Below, piece after piece: positions 63,563 to 64,000 of a DNA stretch of 64,000 nt. The stretch is taken from positions 1 through 64,000 of the forward strand of contig MBPM02000021.1 of assembly GCA_001695595.3 (NCBI GenBank). Direction: 5' to 3'. The notes beneath the pieces are model-generated. The model worked only from the letters and a program-made list of their open reading frames with translations. It did not search any database and had not been told where the DNA came from. Position numbers and translations under genes: made by a program. This DNA comes from Plasmopara viticola (Eukaryota > Oomycota > Peronosporomycetes > Peronosporales > Peronosporaceae). Position 1 is the first letter of the stretch, and each line of letters begins with the position of its first letter.

Positions 63563-64000
63563 TCTTTTCCACTCTAGATCCGCTATCCTTGTTCGAGAAC
63601 GGAAGATGTTGTTTTAAGTCCTTTAAGACGTTGCTGCTTGCTGCGATGCAACCATCATACTAGCACACGTGCAAAAATCTTCGCACCACTCATTTCGTCG
63701 GATAAAGACTTCGCCTGTCCGATTATCCATTATAGCATAGAAGTACGTTAATAAGAAATTTCCATACCTTGTTCTCAGCAGCGTGCCAGATTAGCGATGT
63801 ACCGAATCCTTGTTCTCCGCATCGCTCCCTTTGTCACTACATAGCGCATACTTCCTTTCTCCCACATAAACGTCGATCAAGCTTTTGATGCCGGATCAGA
63901 ATTTGACAATTTGCGCTGTGTTGTTGAAGCCTTTGCTGGCAAAGCACGTCTGCTGACTAATTGTGGTCCAAGCATTATGATAATTGTGAGGATAAAGAAC
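63563..64000 (-). other. HECT-CRN spacer at the window end
   Basis: It is the recurring spacer on the - strand, with no gene. By the order of the other cassettes, a CRN on the - strand is expected just beyond the window end. Confidence 0.5.

Noticed and set aside
1..64000. CRISPR arrays, rRNA or tRNA genes
   Set aside because: No regularly spaced short repeats and no rRNA or cloverleaf gene seen. The initiator-tRNA match at the LTRs is a primer-binding site, not a tRNA gene.

Overview
The window looks like nuclear DNA from an oomycete, probably a Phytophthora or downy-mildew relative. The main evidence is a repeated gene with the N-terminal architecture of Crinkler (CRN) effectors: a start MVKLFCAIVG, a LYLAK box near residue 50 and an HVLV box near residue 117. 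Supporting evidence is a short 52-74 nt spliceosomal-type intron and a dense load of Ty1/copia, LINE and SINE-like retroelements. No prokaryotic gene organisation is present. The assignment to genus is inference.

The backbone is a repeated three-gene cassette, read 5'->3' as CRN - HECT E3 ubiquitin ligase (UBE3B/UBE3C type with an IQ motif) - membrane-anchored papain-like (C1A) cysteine protease. From 27.1 to 53.1 kb it is on the + strand: protease(partial)-CRN1-HECT1-(protease remnant)-CRN2-HECT2-(remnant)-CRN3-HECT3-(remnant)-CRN4-HECT4-protease-CRN5. The same genes lie on the - strand in 8.4-22.1 kb (protease, HECT fragment, CRN, remnant, HECT fragment) and in 58.8-63.6 kb (protease, HECT5). 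The two strand switches coincide with retroelements: a chimeric copia element at 22.1-26.8 kb and a truncated copia plus LINE at 53.1-58.6 kb.

Almost every cassette gene is broken. CRN4 (44922-45704, 260 codons) is the only full-length open cassette gene. Every HECT copy carries frameshifts, stops, deletions or an inversion, although the catalytic-cysteine motif survives in the C-terminal parts. The proteases each carry a few lesions, and three cassettes keep only a 15-codon stub plus stop where the protease was.

Retroelements: (A) 3424-7814 (-), a young, apparently intact copia with an open 1312-codon Gag-Pol, 208-bp LTRs and a GGAAT target-site duplication, inserted in a LINE; its empty site is preserved at 58232-58236. 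(B) 13363-17747 (-), a decayed sibling nested in an older copia at 12063-20904, which itself sits upstream of a CRN. (C) 22124-26802 (+), a decayed copia with non-matching flanks. (D/E) Copia 3' ends at 1-548 and 53140-55345, whose LTRs hold duplicated CRE-like and heat-shock-like motifs. A 5'-truncated LINE is present twice (1133-8203 interrupted by A, and 55930-58616). A roughly 325-bp SINE-like repeat with an (ATACA)n tail is present three times.

The left end (1 to about 10.1 kb, minus element A) and the right end (about 54.8 to 60.7 kb) are direct copies of one segment (copia 3' end, LTR, LINE, protease). The region is best read as a fast-evolving effector/ubiquitin-related cluster expanded by tandem and segmental duplication and then eroded by small deletions and transposons. 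A shared function of the CRN, E3 and protease genes is inference from repeated co-location only.
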